From Actinomadura sp. WMMA1423 (GTDB lineage Bacteria; Actinomycetota; Actinomycetes; Streptosporangiales; Streptosporangiaceae), in contig NZ_CP041244.1 of assembly GCF_006547145.1 (NCBI RefSeq), positions 6,448,001 to 6,512,000 on the forward strand: DNA of 64,000 nt, given 5' to 3'. A program made the translations under genes and the position numbers. Shown in pieces: positions 51,638-60,085 of the stretch. Numbering within the stretch: the stretch's first letter is position 1; each line of letters begins with the position of its first letter. A model generated the notes under the pieces. It was not told the DNA's origin. It did no database searches and saw only the letters and a program-made list of their open reading frames with translations.

Positions 51638-51780
51638 GAGGGCCGCTGCGAGCCCCCCCGCCGGAACCCCTCGGCGGGACGCGCCCCGGCGGTGACCGCC
51701 CGATTAACTGATCTTCATCTGAGGGTCAGCGTGCCCATCCTGGCAAAACCCGCTATGTCACCCGGGGAATGTCTTCCGGC

Positions 51781-51810
51781 TTGACGGGGCGGCGGATACA
51801 CGCGTGTAAT
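51781..51810 (+). promoter_or_regulatory. whiB promoter candidate overlapping a 12-bp palindrome
   Basis: TTGACG (51781-51786) and TGTAAT (51805-51810) form -35/-10 elements with an 18-bp spacer. TACACGCGTGTA (51797-51808), a perfect 12-bp palindrome, covers the spacer end and most of the -10, as an operator for a repressor would. TCACCCG at 51758-51764 matches one half of the BldM-type consensus (TCACCCGnnCGGGTGA); the other half is absent. Streptomyces whiB is known to be developmentally controlled, so both sites deserve notice. Confidence 0.45.
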
Positions 51811-51898
51811 TTCGTCCGTGTAGTTTCAATGCCGTCTCGGGGGAAGGAACTCGTGGGAGGGCATTGACCAGGGGGTTCCACGGGCAGGGAGGTGCGCT

Positions 51899-52162
51899 GT
51901 GAGCGAGGTGGTCATCCCGCTGGCGCACGGCACAGAGGACGAAGAGTTGGGCTGGCAGGAGCGCGCCCTGTGCGCGCAGACGGATCCGGAGGCGTTTTTT
52001 CCGGAGAAGGGCGGCTCCACTCGCGAGGCCAAGAAGGTGTGCCGGGCATGCGAGGTGCGTACGGAGTGCCTTGAGTACGCGCTGCAGCACGACGAACGGT
52101 TCGGCATCTGGGGAGGGCTCTCCGAGCGCGAGCGCCGGAAGCTGAAGCGCCAGGCCGTCTGA
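51899..52162 (+). CDS. whiB: WhiB-family iron-sulfur transcription factor (WhiB/WhmD orthologue)
   Basis: 87 residues, the same length as Streptomyces WhiB. The four cluster ligands are C25, C48, C51 and C57; the GIWGG turn is at 69-73, followed by the basic DNA-binding tail RERRKLKRQAV. The segment ELGWQERALCAQTDPEAFFP identifies the WhiB/WhiB2 (WhmD) subgroup rather than WhiB1 or WhiB3. With WhiA it controls the switch to sporulation septation in Streptomyces and is linked to septation in mycobacteria. GTG 51899 has GGAGG 6 nt upstream. The fbiAB genes nearby match the mycobacterial arrangement. Confidence 0.94.
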   Translation: MSEVVIPLAHGTEDEELGWQERALCAQTDPEAFFPEKGGSTREAKKVCRACEVRTECLEYALQHDERFGIWGGLSERERRKLKRQAV

Positions 52163-52227
52163 CCCGGCGGGCCGCGTCCCCGGATCGGGGGATCCGGAGC
52201 GTGCCCGCCGCGGCCACGCGTACAGTT

Positions 52228-52264
52228 ATCAGCCGTGCCGGCCCGAGGGGTCGGCACGGCTGAT
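52228..52264. terminator. strong hairpin downstream of whiB
   Basis: ATCAGCCGTGCCG (52228-52240) pairs perfectly with CGGCACGGCTGAT (52252-52264), a 13-bp stem with an 11-nt loop, 65 bp after the whiB stop and 67 bp before the next start. A smaller stem (CCGGATC/GATCCGG, 52180-52197) precedes it. Most likely the whiB terminator; an attenuator for the next gene is possible. Confidence 0.65.
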
Positions 52265-52331
52265 GTTCGCCGGCGCCGGATGTCCGGCCGGCCGGCGGTG
52301 AAAATCGTCCGTCCCACAGATCGAGCGATCC

Positions 52332-55300
52332 TTGGCCCCCACACTCGATCGTCATGTCGTCACCGCGGTCCTCGTCGCGCACGACGGCGCGCGGTGGCTT
52401 CCGGAGGCGCTGAAGGCGCTGCTGACACAGTCGCGCCCCGTGCAGCGCCTCGTGACCGTGGACACCGGCAGCCGCGACCGCGGCCCGGCCGTCCTCGCCG
52501 AGGTCGTCGGCGAGCACGAGGTCCTCACGCTGCCCCGCACCACCGGCTACGGCGAGGCCATCGCCGAGGCGCTGCGGCAGGACGCCGCGTCCGCGCCCGT
52601 GCCGGAGGACGACCCGGCCCGCTCCGCCGAACACCAGACCCAGGGCTCATCCAGGCCCCGCACGGAGTGGATCTGGCTGCTGCACGACGACTGCGCGCCC
52701 GACCGCGACGCGCTCGACCGGCTGCTCCGCACGGCCGACACCGACCCCAACGTGGCGGTGCTCGGACCCAAGGTCCGCGACTGGGACGACCGGCGCGTCC
52801 TGCGCGAGCTCGGCGTCACGGTCGACGCCGCCGGACGCCGCCACACCGGCCTGGACCGGCGCGAGTTCGACCAGGGCCAGCACGACGGCGTCCGGGACGT
52901 CCTGTCGGTCGGCAGCGCGGGAATGCTCGTCCGCCGCGACGTGTGGGAGAGGCTCGGCGGCTTCGACGTCGAGTACGGCATCTTCCGCGACGACCTGGAC
53001 TTCTGCTGGCGGGTGCACGCCGCCGGGTACCGGGTCGTCACCGCGAGCGACGCCGTCGTCTACCACGCGGAGGCGTCCCGCCGCGGGCTCCGCGAGATCG
53101 GCATGACCGCCGAGCACCCGGCCCGCCGCGACCGCCGCAACGCGCTGCTCACCCTGCTCGCCAACCAGCCGCTCGGGGCGATGCTCCGGGCCCTCGTCCG
53201 CAACGTGTGGGCGTCGCTCGCCCACGCCCTCGTCCTGGTCGCGACCAAGCGGCCGGGCATGGCCCGCGAGGAGCTGCGCGCGCTCGGCGACGTCCTGCGC
53301 TCGCCGGGCAGGCTCCAGCGGGCGAGGGCCGTCCGCGCGGAGGGCCGCACCCGCGTGCGGCGCAGCATGCGGCGCTTCCAGGCCCGCTGGGTCGTGCTGC
53401 GCCGCGCCGGCGAGGCGGCCTCGGAGTACTTCGCCGCCCACGAGCGCGACCGCGAGGAGGGCACCGACGACATCACGGCCGACGAGCCCGGTCCGATCCG
53501 CCGGTTCCTCGCGCGGCCCGGTGTCATGGTCGTGCTCGGCCTCGCCGCGGTCGCGGTCGCGGCCGAGCGCTCCCTGGTGACGGCCGCCGGGCGGCTCGGC
53601 GGCGGCGCGCTCGTCCCCGCGTGGGGCGGCGCGAGCGACCTGTGGGCGCAGTACCTGTCCGGCTGGCATCCGGTGGGGCTCGGCACCGACGCCGGCAGCC
53701 CCCCGTGGGTCGGGGTCCTCGCGGTGCTGTCCAGCGCCGCCTTCGGCAAGCCGTGGCTGGCGGTTTCGATCCTGCTGCTGGGCAGCGTCCCGCTGGCGGG
53801 GCTCACCGCCTACCGCGCGTCGCGGCTGCTGGTGGTGGAGGCGGCCCGGACCGGGCGCCGCGCCCGCGCGACCGGCCGACGCGTCCCGGTGGCGGCCGTC
53901 CGCGCGTGGTTCGCCGCCGTGTACGCCCTGCTGCCCGCCGCGACGGGCGCCGTCGCGGGCGGACGCATCGGCACCTGCGTCGTCCTCGTCCTGCTCCCGC
54001 TGATCGCCGTGCACGCCGCCCGCGTCTACGGGTACCCCCGCTCGGAGGCGACCGCGCTGGACGCCCGGACGCGCCGCAAGCGCGCGGGACGGGCCGCCTG
54101 GACGGTCGCGCTGCTGCTCGCCGTCGCGATGTCCTTCGTGCCCCTGATCTGGCCGGCCGCCCTCCTGGCCGCCGGAATGATGTGGGCGCTGCTCGACCGG
54201 CCCGGACGGCAGGGCCGGCGCGGCCTCGCCATCGCGCTCGGCGTCCCGCCGCTGCTGACGCTTCCGTGGACCGCCGGCCTGCTGCTCCACCCGTCCGGGT
54301 TCCTGACGGAGGCGGGCCTGCACCGGCCGTTCGACCCCGCCGCCCCGGCCGACCTGCTGGCGCTCGACCCGGGCGGGCCGGGCACGCCCGCCCGGTGGGC
54401 GCTCGCGGGGCTGCTCGCGGCCGCCGTCTGCGCGCTGCCGCTGCGCAGCCGCCGGGGCCACGTGCTCGCCGGCTGGCTGCTGGCCGTCTTCGGGCTGCTC
54501 ATCGCGGTGCTGACCAGCGCCGCCACCGTCACTAAGGGCGCCGACGCCGCGCCGGTGTGGCCCGGCGCGGCGCTGCTGTTCGCGGGCGCGGGGATCCTGC
54601 TCGCCGCGACCGCCGCCGTCCAGCGCGCCACCGAGGCGATGGCGGGCCACCATCTGATCTACAAGGCGGGAGGGGCGGCCGTGGTGGCCGCCGCGCTCAC
54701 CGCCCCCCTCCTGGCGGCGGCGTTCTGGGTGATCGGCGGCGCGGGCGGCCCCCTCGGCAGGCTCGACCCCGACACGGTTCCCGAGTTCGTCCAGGGCTCC
54801 GCCGGGGTCAGGACGCTCGTCCTGCACAGGGAGCCGACCGGCCGGGTTTCCTACACGGTCCTCAGGGGCGCGCGGCCCCATCTCGGGGAGTCCGAAGTCA
54901 CCGTCAAGGGCCGGGCCCACGAGCGGATGGACGACCTCGTCGCCGGCCTGGCCGCGGGCCGGGAGGGCGACGACGGGCCCGCCCTGACGAGGATGGGCGT
55001 CCAGTACCTGCTGGTGCCGCACCCCGCGGACGACCCGCTCACGAAGGTCCTGGACGCGTCGCCCGAACTCACGCGCCTCAGCCGCACGGGCACGTTCGCG
55101 ACGTGGCGGCTCCAGGGGACGTCCGCGCGGATGCTGCTCCTGCAGGGCTCGACGGTCACGCCGCTGCCCGCCGGGCGCGTCGACGCCCGGGTGCGGATCC
55201 CGCCGGCGACGGGCCCGCGCACCCTGCTCCTGGCCGAACCGTCCGACGGCGGCTGGCGGGCCACCCTGAACGGCGACGACGTCAAGGCCCGGACGGTGGA

Positions 55301-55682
55301 CGGCTGGGCGCAGGGCTACGACATCCCCGCCCGCGGTGGAGACTTCGAGCTGACCCGGTCGATGATCACCAGGCACGCCTGGGTCGTGGTCCAGGGGATC
55401 GCCGTGCTGCTCGTCGCCGTCCTGGCGCTGCCGGGCGCGCAGGCGGACACGCTCATGCCGCGCGGCGAGCGGGAGCGCCGGCGGCGCGGCCGGAGGGGGC
55501 GGCGCCGCGCGCCCCGCCCGCGCCTCCAGCGTGAGCCGCCGCCGGCCGCGCCGCCGGAGTCCGCCGAGCCATCGGAGTCCGCCGAACCTCCGGAGCCCGC
55601 CGAACCTTCGGAGCCCGCGTCTCGGGAGTCCGCCGGGCCGCCGGAGTCCGCGGATGAGCCCAGGCCAGAGGGGGTGTCCTGA
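52332..55682 (+). CDS. giant GT2 glycosyltransferase with polytopic membrane domain
   Basis: 1116 residues. Residues 10-270 are a GT2 domain (VTAVLVAHDGARWLPEALKA, IWLLHDDCAPDRDAL as DxD site, GGFDVEYGIFRDDLDFCWRV). Residues 395-780 carry about a dozen helices. Residues 790-1025 form an extracytoplasmic domain (VRTLVLHREPTGRVSY), followed by a last helix near 1035-1055 and a basic then E/S/P-repeat tail (ESAEPSE units). Such proteins lie next to whiB and DUF5719 genes in many actinobacteria; the sugar is unknown, a cell envelope polymer likely. TTG 52332 is the probable start. The stop overlaps the DUF5719 start (TGATG). Confidence 0.8.
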   Translation: MAPTLDRHVVTAVLVAHDGARWLPEALKALLTQSRPVQRLVTVDTGSRDRGPAVLAEVVGEHEVLTLPRTTGYGEAIAEALRQDAASAPVPEDDPARSAEHQTQGSSRPRTEWIWLLHDDCAPDRDALDRLLRTADTDPNVAVLGPKVRDWDDRRVLRELGVTVDAAGRRHTGLDRREFDQGQHDGVRDVLSVGSAGMLVRRDVWERLGGFDVEYGIFRDDLDFCWRVHAAGYRVVTASDAVVYHAEASRRGLREIGMTAEHPARRDRRNALLTLLANQPLGAMLRALVRNVWASLAHALVLVATKRPGMAREELRALGDVLRSPGRLQRARAVRAEGRTRVRRSMRRFQARWVVLRRAGEAASEYFAAHERDREEGTDDITADEPGPIRRFLARPGVMVVLGLAAVAVAAERSLVTAAGRLGGGALVPAWGGASDLWAQYLSGWHPVGLGTDAGSPPWVGVLAVLSSAAFGKPWLAVSILLLGSVPLAGLTAYRASRLLVVEAARTGRRARATGRRVPVAAVRAWFAAVYALLPAATGAVAGGRIGTCVVLVLLPLIAVHAARVYGYPRSEATALDARTRRKRAGRAAWTVALLLAVAMSFVPLIWPAALLAAGMMWALLDRPGRQGRRGLAIALGVPPLLTLPWTAGLLLHPSGFLTEAGLHRPFDPAAPADLLALDPGGPGTPARWALAGLLAAAVCALPLRSRRGHVLAGWLLAVFGLLIAVLTSAATVTKGADAAPVWPGAALLFAGAGILLAATAAVQRATEAMAGHHLIYKAGGAAVVAAALTAPLLAAAFWVIGGAGGPLGRLDPDTVPEFVQGSAGVRTLVLHREPTGRVSYTVLRGARPHLGESEVTVKGRAHERMDDLVAGLAAGREGDDGPALTRMGVQYLLVPHPADDPLTKVLDASPELTRLSRTGTFATWRLQGTSARMLLLQGSTVTPLPAGRVDARVRIPPATGPRTLLLAEPSDGGWRATLNGDDVKARTVDGWAQGYDIPARGGDFELTRSMITRHAWVVVQGIAVLLVAVLALPGAQADTLMPRGERERRRRGRRGRRRAPRPRLQREPPPAAPPESAEPSESAEPPEPAEPSEPASRESAGPPESADEPRPEGVS

Positions 55683-57130
55683 TGGACAAGATCCTGCGCC
55701 TCCTCGGCATGCGCTATGCCACCGCCGCCCTGATGCTCGTCGCCGTCGCCGCCCTCTACGGGGCCGCTACGTTCTCCCGTCCGGGCGAGGCGTCCGAGAA
55801 GGGACGGGAGGCGGCCGTCACGCACGCCGTGATGGTCTGCCCAGGGCACGAGGGCGGCCGTCTCGCCGTCCAGTCCCTCCCCGGGAAGAAGGGCGGAGGG
55901 CGCGTGGACATGGCGCCGACGAAGGGCGGGACGCCGCTGGGGTCCATGACGTCGCCCGGCCAGGGCTGGGACGAGGACACCAAGTCAGGGCAGGACTCCT
56001 ACACCCTGCGCGCCACCGGCCCGATCGCGGGCGGCCTGGAGGCGGAGCAGACCGCCTACCATGACGGCGGCGACGACCGCGGTCTCGCCGGCGCCCGCTG
56101 CGCCGTCCCCGGCACCGACCTGTGGTTCACGGGTCCCGGGCCGGTCGCCGCCGACGAGCTCGACCTGTACCTGACCAACGTCGACGCGCAGCCCGCGTCC
56201 GTCGACGTCTCCGCCCTCTCCGGCGAGGGGCCGCTCGACACCACCGAGGGGCGCGGCACCCCCGTCGAGCCCTACACCACCAGGATCGTGCGGATCGGCC
56301 GGTCGCCCGAGGGCCTCGGCGACATCGTGAAGACCGCCGCCGACCTCGCGCTGCGCGTGCACACCACCAGCGGCCGCGTCGCCGCGTCCCTGCGCGTGCG
56401 GATCGGGAAGAAGAAGGGCGTCGAGTGGCTGCCGCAGTCGCCCGCGCCCGCGGCCTCCGTCCTGGTCCCCGGCGTGCCGGGCGGCTCGGGCAAGCGCCGC
56501 CTGCTGGTCGCGGTCCCCGGCGAGGCCGACGCCGGGATCAGGGTCCAGGTGATCACCGCGGACGGCGCGTTCGCCCCCCAGGGCCAGGACGTCCTGGACG
56601 CCCCCGGCAAGACCGTGACCTCCGTCCCCCTCGACGGCGCCCTCTCTGGCAAGGTCGCCGCCGTGCGGCTCGTCGCCGACCGTCCGATCCTCGCGGGATT
56701 CTCCGCCGAGCGGGGCGCCGACGTCGCCTACGGGACCGCCACGCCGCCGCTGAGCGCGTCCGCCCCCGGCGTCGTGGCCGACAACCGGTTCGACTCGTTC
56801 CTCGCCCTGACGGCCCCGTCCGGCGCGGCGACCGTCCAGGTCACCACCATGAACGCGCAGGGCGCCGGCGCCCCCAGGGAGGTCCGGGTCGGAGCCGGGC
56901 GCACGGTCGAGACCAGGCTCACCGCCCCCGGCACGAGCACGGGCACGGACGCGGCCTTCGGCGCGGTCATCACACCGAAGCCCGGTTCCGCGCCCGTCTA
57001 CGCGTCCCGGGCCCTGGCCACCGGCAAGGGCGACGGCTACCTGTTCACGGTCCTGCCGGTCGTCCCCGCCCCCACGATCTTGCGCCTGCCGGCCACCGCC
57101 GACTCCCAGACCGCCCTGACCCCGAACTGA
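55682..57130 (+). CDS. DUF5719 family membrane-anchored exported protein
   Basis: 482 residues. An N-terminal helix (YATAALMLVAVAALYGAATF, about 12-31) anchors an extracytoplasmic beta-rich domain with repeats such as LYLTNVDAQPASVDVS and LALTAPSGAATVQVTTMN. DUF5719 proteins are found only beside the large GT2 proteins of this type and have no known activity. ATG 55682 shares one base with the upstream stop, so the pair is translationally coupled and probably forms a membrane complex. Confidence 0.82.
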   Translation: MDKILRLLGMRYATAALMLVAVAALYGAATFSRPGEASEKGREAAVTHAVMVCPGHEGGRLAVQSLPGKKGGGRVDMAPTKGGTPLGSMTSPGQGWDEDTKSGQDSYTLRATGPIAGGLEAEQTAYHDGGDDRGLAGARCAVPGTDLWFTGPGPVAADELDLYLTNVDAQPASVDVSALSGEGPLDTTEGRGTPVEPYTTRIVRIGRSPEGLGDIVKTAADLALRVHTTSGRVAASLRVRIGKKKGVEWLPQSPAPAASVLVPGVPGGSGKRRLLVAVPGEADAGIRVQVITADGAFAPQGQDVLDAPGKTVTSVPLDGALSGKVAAVRLVADRPILAGFSAERGADVAYGTATPPLSASAPGVVADNRFDSFLALTAPSGAATVQVTTMNAQGAGAPREVRVGAGRTVETRLTAPGTSTGTDAAFGAVITPKPGSAPVYASRALATGKGDGYLFTVLPVVPAPTILRLPATADSQTALTPN

Positions 57131-57157
57131 ACAGGACCTTGGGCTGGGCAGGGCCGG

Positions 57158-57586
57158 TCAGTCGTCGGGGGAGTCGTAGCTCGGGTCGACCGACTCGGGG
57201 GAGATCCCGAGCAGGTCGGCGACCTCTTCGATGAGCAGGTCGCGGACCAGGCGGGCCAGTTCGGTCTCCCCGGCGGCGCGGGCCTCGACGGGGCGCCGGT
57301 AGACGGTGATGCGCACCGGCCGGGCGCCGTCACCGGGAAGGGTCTGGCCGAGCGGGACCGGCCCCTCGAACGACGGCTCGACCGGCGGCACCTCCTCGAC
57401 CGTGAACTCCACCCGGGCCAGTTCGCGGCCCCAGCGCGCGCCGAGCCGCCGGACCTCGTCCTCGACGAGGTCGGCGAACCGTTCCGCGCGGGTACGTGAG
57501 ACCGGCGCCTGCGGGGGCGTCAGAGGACCACGGAGGCCGCGACCGTGCCGATCGCGGCGCCGTACGCCTGCCACACGGGATCGCAC
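57158..57586 (-). CDS. zincin-like metallopeptidase family protein, active site degenerate
   Basis: 142 residues. It matches the small Zincin_1 family in plan: RAERFADLVEDEVRRLGARW, VRITVYRRPVEARA and the final helix ARLVRDLLIEEVADLLGIS. In active members that helix carries H-E-x2-H-x2-G; here the positions read E-E-x2-D-x2-G, so both zinc-binding histidines are missing and proteolysis is unlikely. The GTG at 57584-57586 lies 6 nt after TACTCT, a leaderless layout. It converges on the DUF5719 gene. A homologue is found near whiB2 in mycobacteria, as I recall. Confidence 0.75.
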   Translation of the reverse strand: MRSRVAGVRRRDRHGRGLRGPLTPPQAPVSRTRAERFADLVEDEVRRLGARWGRELARVEFTVEEVPPVEPSFEGPVPLGQTLPGDGARPVRITVYRRPVEARAAGETELARLVRDLLIEEVADLLGISPESVDPSYDSPDD

Positions 57587-57592
57587 GCCTCA

Positions 57593-57598
57593 AGAGTA
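57593..57598 (-). promoter_or_regulatory. -10 element of the zincin-like gene, leaderless-type
   Basis: TACTCT on the minus strand ends exactly 6 nt before the GTG start, with no ribosome-binding site at a usable distance. Confidence 0.42.
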
Positions 57599-57718
57599 CC
57601 TCCGCTGGTACGGCGGCTCACCCGTCCGGTCCCTCGATAGGGCCTTCTATATCGCTCTGTCCGGAACAGCCGAAGCAACGGCCCATTCGTATGGATCTGC
57701 CGTGAAAAGAGTGCCCGA

Positions 57719-57844
57719 GTGCGCGTCCGGCTCCTCGTCGTCTCCGAGTACACGGTCAAGAACCACGTCAACCGGATCTTCGCCAAGCTGCGCGTCCGCA
57801 CCCGGGGCGCGGCCATCGCGCGCTGGCTCGGCACCGCCCGGTGA
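57719..57844 (+). pseudogene. remnant of a LuxR-type HTH domain
   Basis: A 41-codon reading frame ends EYTVKNHVNRIFAKLRVRTR, then GAAIARWLGTAR and stop. This is the second half of a LuxR/NarL DNA-binding domain: recognition helix (TVKNHVNRIFAKL) and last helix. The first half of the HTH and the receiver domain are absent, and the codons before it show no related sequence. A decayed response regulator is the simplest reading; there is no ribosome-binding site at its first GTG. It lies between the zincin-like gene and the DUF3499 gene. Confidence 0.6.
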
Positions 57845-57977
57845 GAGCGCGATGAGGACACGGTGAAGATCGGTGCCATTACGGATTGTAGTTGTTACCA
57901 CGGAAATCGTCCGGTAACGGCGACACGTGCGCCGGGGTGGTGGCGGAGCCGGGTGGGGGGAGGTACGGTCAGCCATC

Positions 57978-58358
57978 GTGAGCCCCGTCCGCACTTGCTC
58001 CCGCACCGCCTGCAAGGCGCCCGCAGTGTTCACGCTCACGTACGTCTACCGCGACTCCACCGCGGTCCTGGGGCCGCTCGCAACGTACGCGGAGCCGCAC
58101 TGCTACGACCTGTGCGCGGAGCATTCCGAACGGCTCACCGCCCCCATGGGGTGGGAGCTGGTGCGGCTCCCCGTCGAGGAGGAGTCCGAGCCGAGCGCCG
58201 ACGACCTGGAGGCCCTCGCCGACGCGGTCCGCGAGGCCGCCCGGCCCGCCCCCGGGTCCGGCCACGAGCCGGTCGGCCAGGGCACGGAGGTCGGCCGCCG
58301 GGGGCACCTGCGCGTGCTCCGCTCCGAACCCGCCGGAACGCAGCCCGGCCAGGAGTGA
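57978..58358 (+). CDS. DUF3499 family protein
   Basis: 126 residues. The first half carries the family cysteines: VSPVRTCSRTACKAPAVFTL and HCYDLCAEHSERLT, which look like a zinc site. The second half is acidic and disordered. Conserved in actinobacteria next to phosphomannomutase genes, function unknown. GTG 57978 lies 8 nt after TACGGT (57964-57969), again a leaderless-type arrangement; a G-rich stretch further up is too distant for a ribosome-binding site. Confidence 0.82.
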   Translation: MSPVRTCSRTACKAPAVFTLTYVYRDSTAVLGPLATYAEPHCYDLCAEHSERLTAPMGWELVRLPVEEESEPSADDLEALADAVREAARPAPGSGHEPVGQGTEVGRRGHLRVLRSEPAGTQPGQE

Positions 58359-58504
58359 ACGCGGGGCCCCGCCCTCGTCCCGAACCCGGTCCCGAACCTC
58401 GGCCCGATCACCGGTCTGACGTCGCGGCGGGTCGCGTCCCGTCCTCCCGGTAGGCTCGTGAGCCTGCCGTTTTCCGCGCACGGTTCTTCGGACAGGGAGC
58501 AGGA

Positions 58505-59860
58505 GTGGGCGACCTCGCCAAGATCTTCAAGGCCTACGACATCCGCGGCGTGGTGCCGGACGAGCTCGACCCCGCCACCGCCGAGGCGGCCGGCGCGGCG
58601 TTCGTCCGCGTCACCGGGGCGAGCGCCGTCGTCACCGCCCACGACATGCGGGAGTCGTCGGTCCCGCTGGCCGAGGCGTTCGCGCGCGGCGCCACGTCCC
58701 AGGGCGCGGACGTCATCGAGGCCGGGCTCGGCTCCACCGACATGCTCTACTACGCCAGCGGCAGCCTCGACCTGCCCGGCGCCATGTTCACCGCCAGCCA
58801 CAACCCGGCGAAGTACAACGGGCTGAAGCTGTGCCGCGCGGGCGCGCGCCCCGTCGGCCGCGACACCGGGCTCGCCGAGATCCGCGAGTCGATCGAGAAG
58901 GGCGTCCCCGACTACGACGGCGAGCCGGGCACGGTGACGCGCCGCGACATCCTCAAGGGCTACGCCGACCACCTCAAGACGCTGGTCGACCTGTCGTCCA
59001 TCCGCCCGCTCAAGGTCGTCGTCGACGCCGGCAACGGCATGGGCGGCCACACCGTCCCCTCGGTGTTCGAGGGCCTGCCGATCGACCTGGTCCCGCTGTA
59101 CTTCGAGCTGGACGGCACCTTCCCCAACCACGAGGCCAACCCGATCGAGCCGGAGAACCTGCGCGACCTGCAGGCCAAGGTCCGCGAGACCGGCGCCGAC
59201 ATCGGCCTGGCCTTCGACGGCGACGCCGACCGCTGCTTCGTGGTGGACGAGCGCGGCGAGATCGTCTCCCCGTCGGCGATCACCGCGCTGGTCGCGACCC
59301 GGGAGCTGGCCAAGCACCCCGGCTCGTCGATCGTGCACAACCTGATCACCTCCAAGGCCGTCCCGGAGATCGTCTCCGAGCACGGCGGGACGCCCGTCCG
59401 GACCCGGGTCGGGCACTCGTTCATCAAGCAGACGATGGCCGAGACCGGCGCCGTGTTCGGCGGCGAGCACTCGGCCCACTTCTACTTCCGCGACTTCTGG
59501 TTCGCCGACTCCGGGATGCTGGCGGCGCTGCACGTCCTGGCCGCCCTCGGGCAGCAGGACGGCCCCCTCTCGGAGCTGCTCGGCGAGTACACGCGCTACG
59601 CCGCGTCCGGCGAGATCAACAGCGAGGTCGCCGACCAGGACGCGGCCGCCGCGAAGGTCAGGGACGCCTTCGCCGGCCGGTCCGGCGTCGAGATCGACGA
59701 GCTGGACGGGCTGACCGTGCGCGACGACGCCGCCGGCTGGTGGTTCAACCTGCGCCCGTCCAACACCGAGCCGCTGCTGCGCCTGAACGCCGAGGCCGGC
59801 GACGCCGGCACCATGGCGGCGATCCGCGACGAGGTCCTGGCCCTGGTCAGGGAGAAGTGA
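58505..59860 (+). CDS. manB: phosphomannomutase/phosphoglucomutase
   Basis: 451 residues, full length. The phosphoserine loop TASHNP is at 96-101 (Ser98), the Mg-binding loop GDADR lies around 238-243, the sugar-binding GGEHSAHFYF is about 318-328, and the C-terminal phosphate-binding loop RPSNTEPLLR is near 417. It converts mannose-6-phosphate to mannose-1-phosphate (and often the glucose pair), feeding the pyrophosphorylase at 37198. It is the first clear enzyme of a run with Trm112, SIS isomerase and CDF genes downstream. Mycobacterial orthologues are also called pmmA. Confidence 0.92.
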   Translation: MGDLAKIFKAYDIRGVVPDELDPATAEAAGAAFVRVTGASAVVTAHDMRESSVPLAEAFARGATSQGADVIEAGLGSTDMLYYASGSLDLPGAMFTASHNPAKYNGLKLCRAGARPVGRDTGLAEIRESIEKGVPDYDGEPGTVTRRDILKGYADHLKTLVDLSSIRPLKVVVDAGNGMGGHTVPSVFEGLPIDLVPLYFELDGTFPNHEANPIEPENLRDLQAKVRETGADIGLAFDGDADRCFVVDERGEIVSPSAITALVATRELAKHPGSSIVHNLITSKAVPEIVSEHGGTPVRTRVGHSFIKQTMAETGAVFGGEHSAHFYFRDFWFADSGMLAALHVLAALGQQDGPLSELLGEYTRYAASGEINSEVADQDAAAAKVRDAFAGRSGVEIDELDGLTVRDDAAGWWFNLRPSNTEPLLRLNAEAGDAGTMAAIRDEVLALVREK

Positions 59861-59902
59861 CCGGGTCCGGAAAAGCGACTGCAAGGGAGATGTGACGCCA
59901 CG

Positions 59903-60085
59903 ATGACGATGAAGCTGGACTCCTGGCTCCTGGAGATCCTCGCCTGCCCCAACTGCGGCGGCGACCTGCGCGCCGACGAGGCGGCCGACGAGCTGGTGTG
60001 CACCGGCTCGTGCCGCTACGCCTACCCCGTGCGCGACGACATCCCCGTCCTCCTCGTGGACGAGGCCAGGGCCCCCGCCTCGTGA
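59903..60085 (+). CDS. Trm112 family zinc-ribbon protein
   Basis: 60 residues. Four cysteines (C15, C18, C33, C37; CPNCGG and [11 protein letters not shown]) and the ending [12 protein letters not shown] are diagnostic of Trm112/YcaR. Eukaryotic Trm112 activates methyltransferases; bacterial ones are thought to act similarly or to assist other enzymes. Its stop overlaps the SIS gene start (GTGA). Confidence 0.88.
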   Translation: MTMKLDSWLLEILACPNCGGDLRADEAADELVCTGSCRYAYPVRDDIPVLLVDEARAPAS

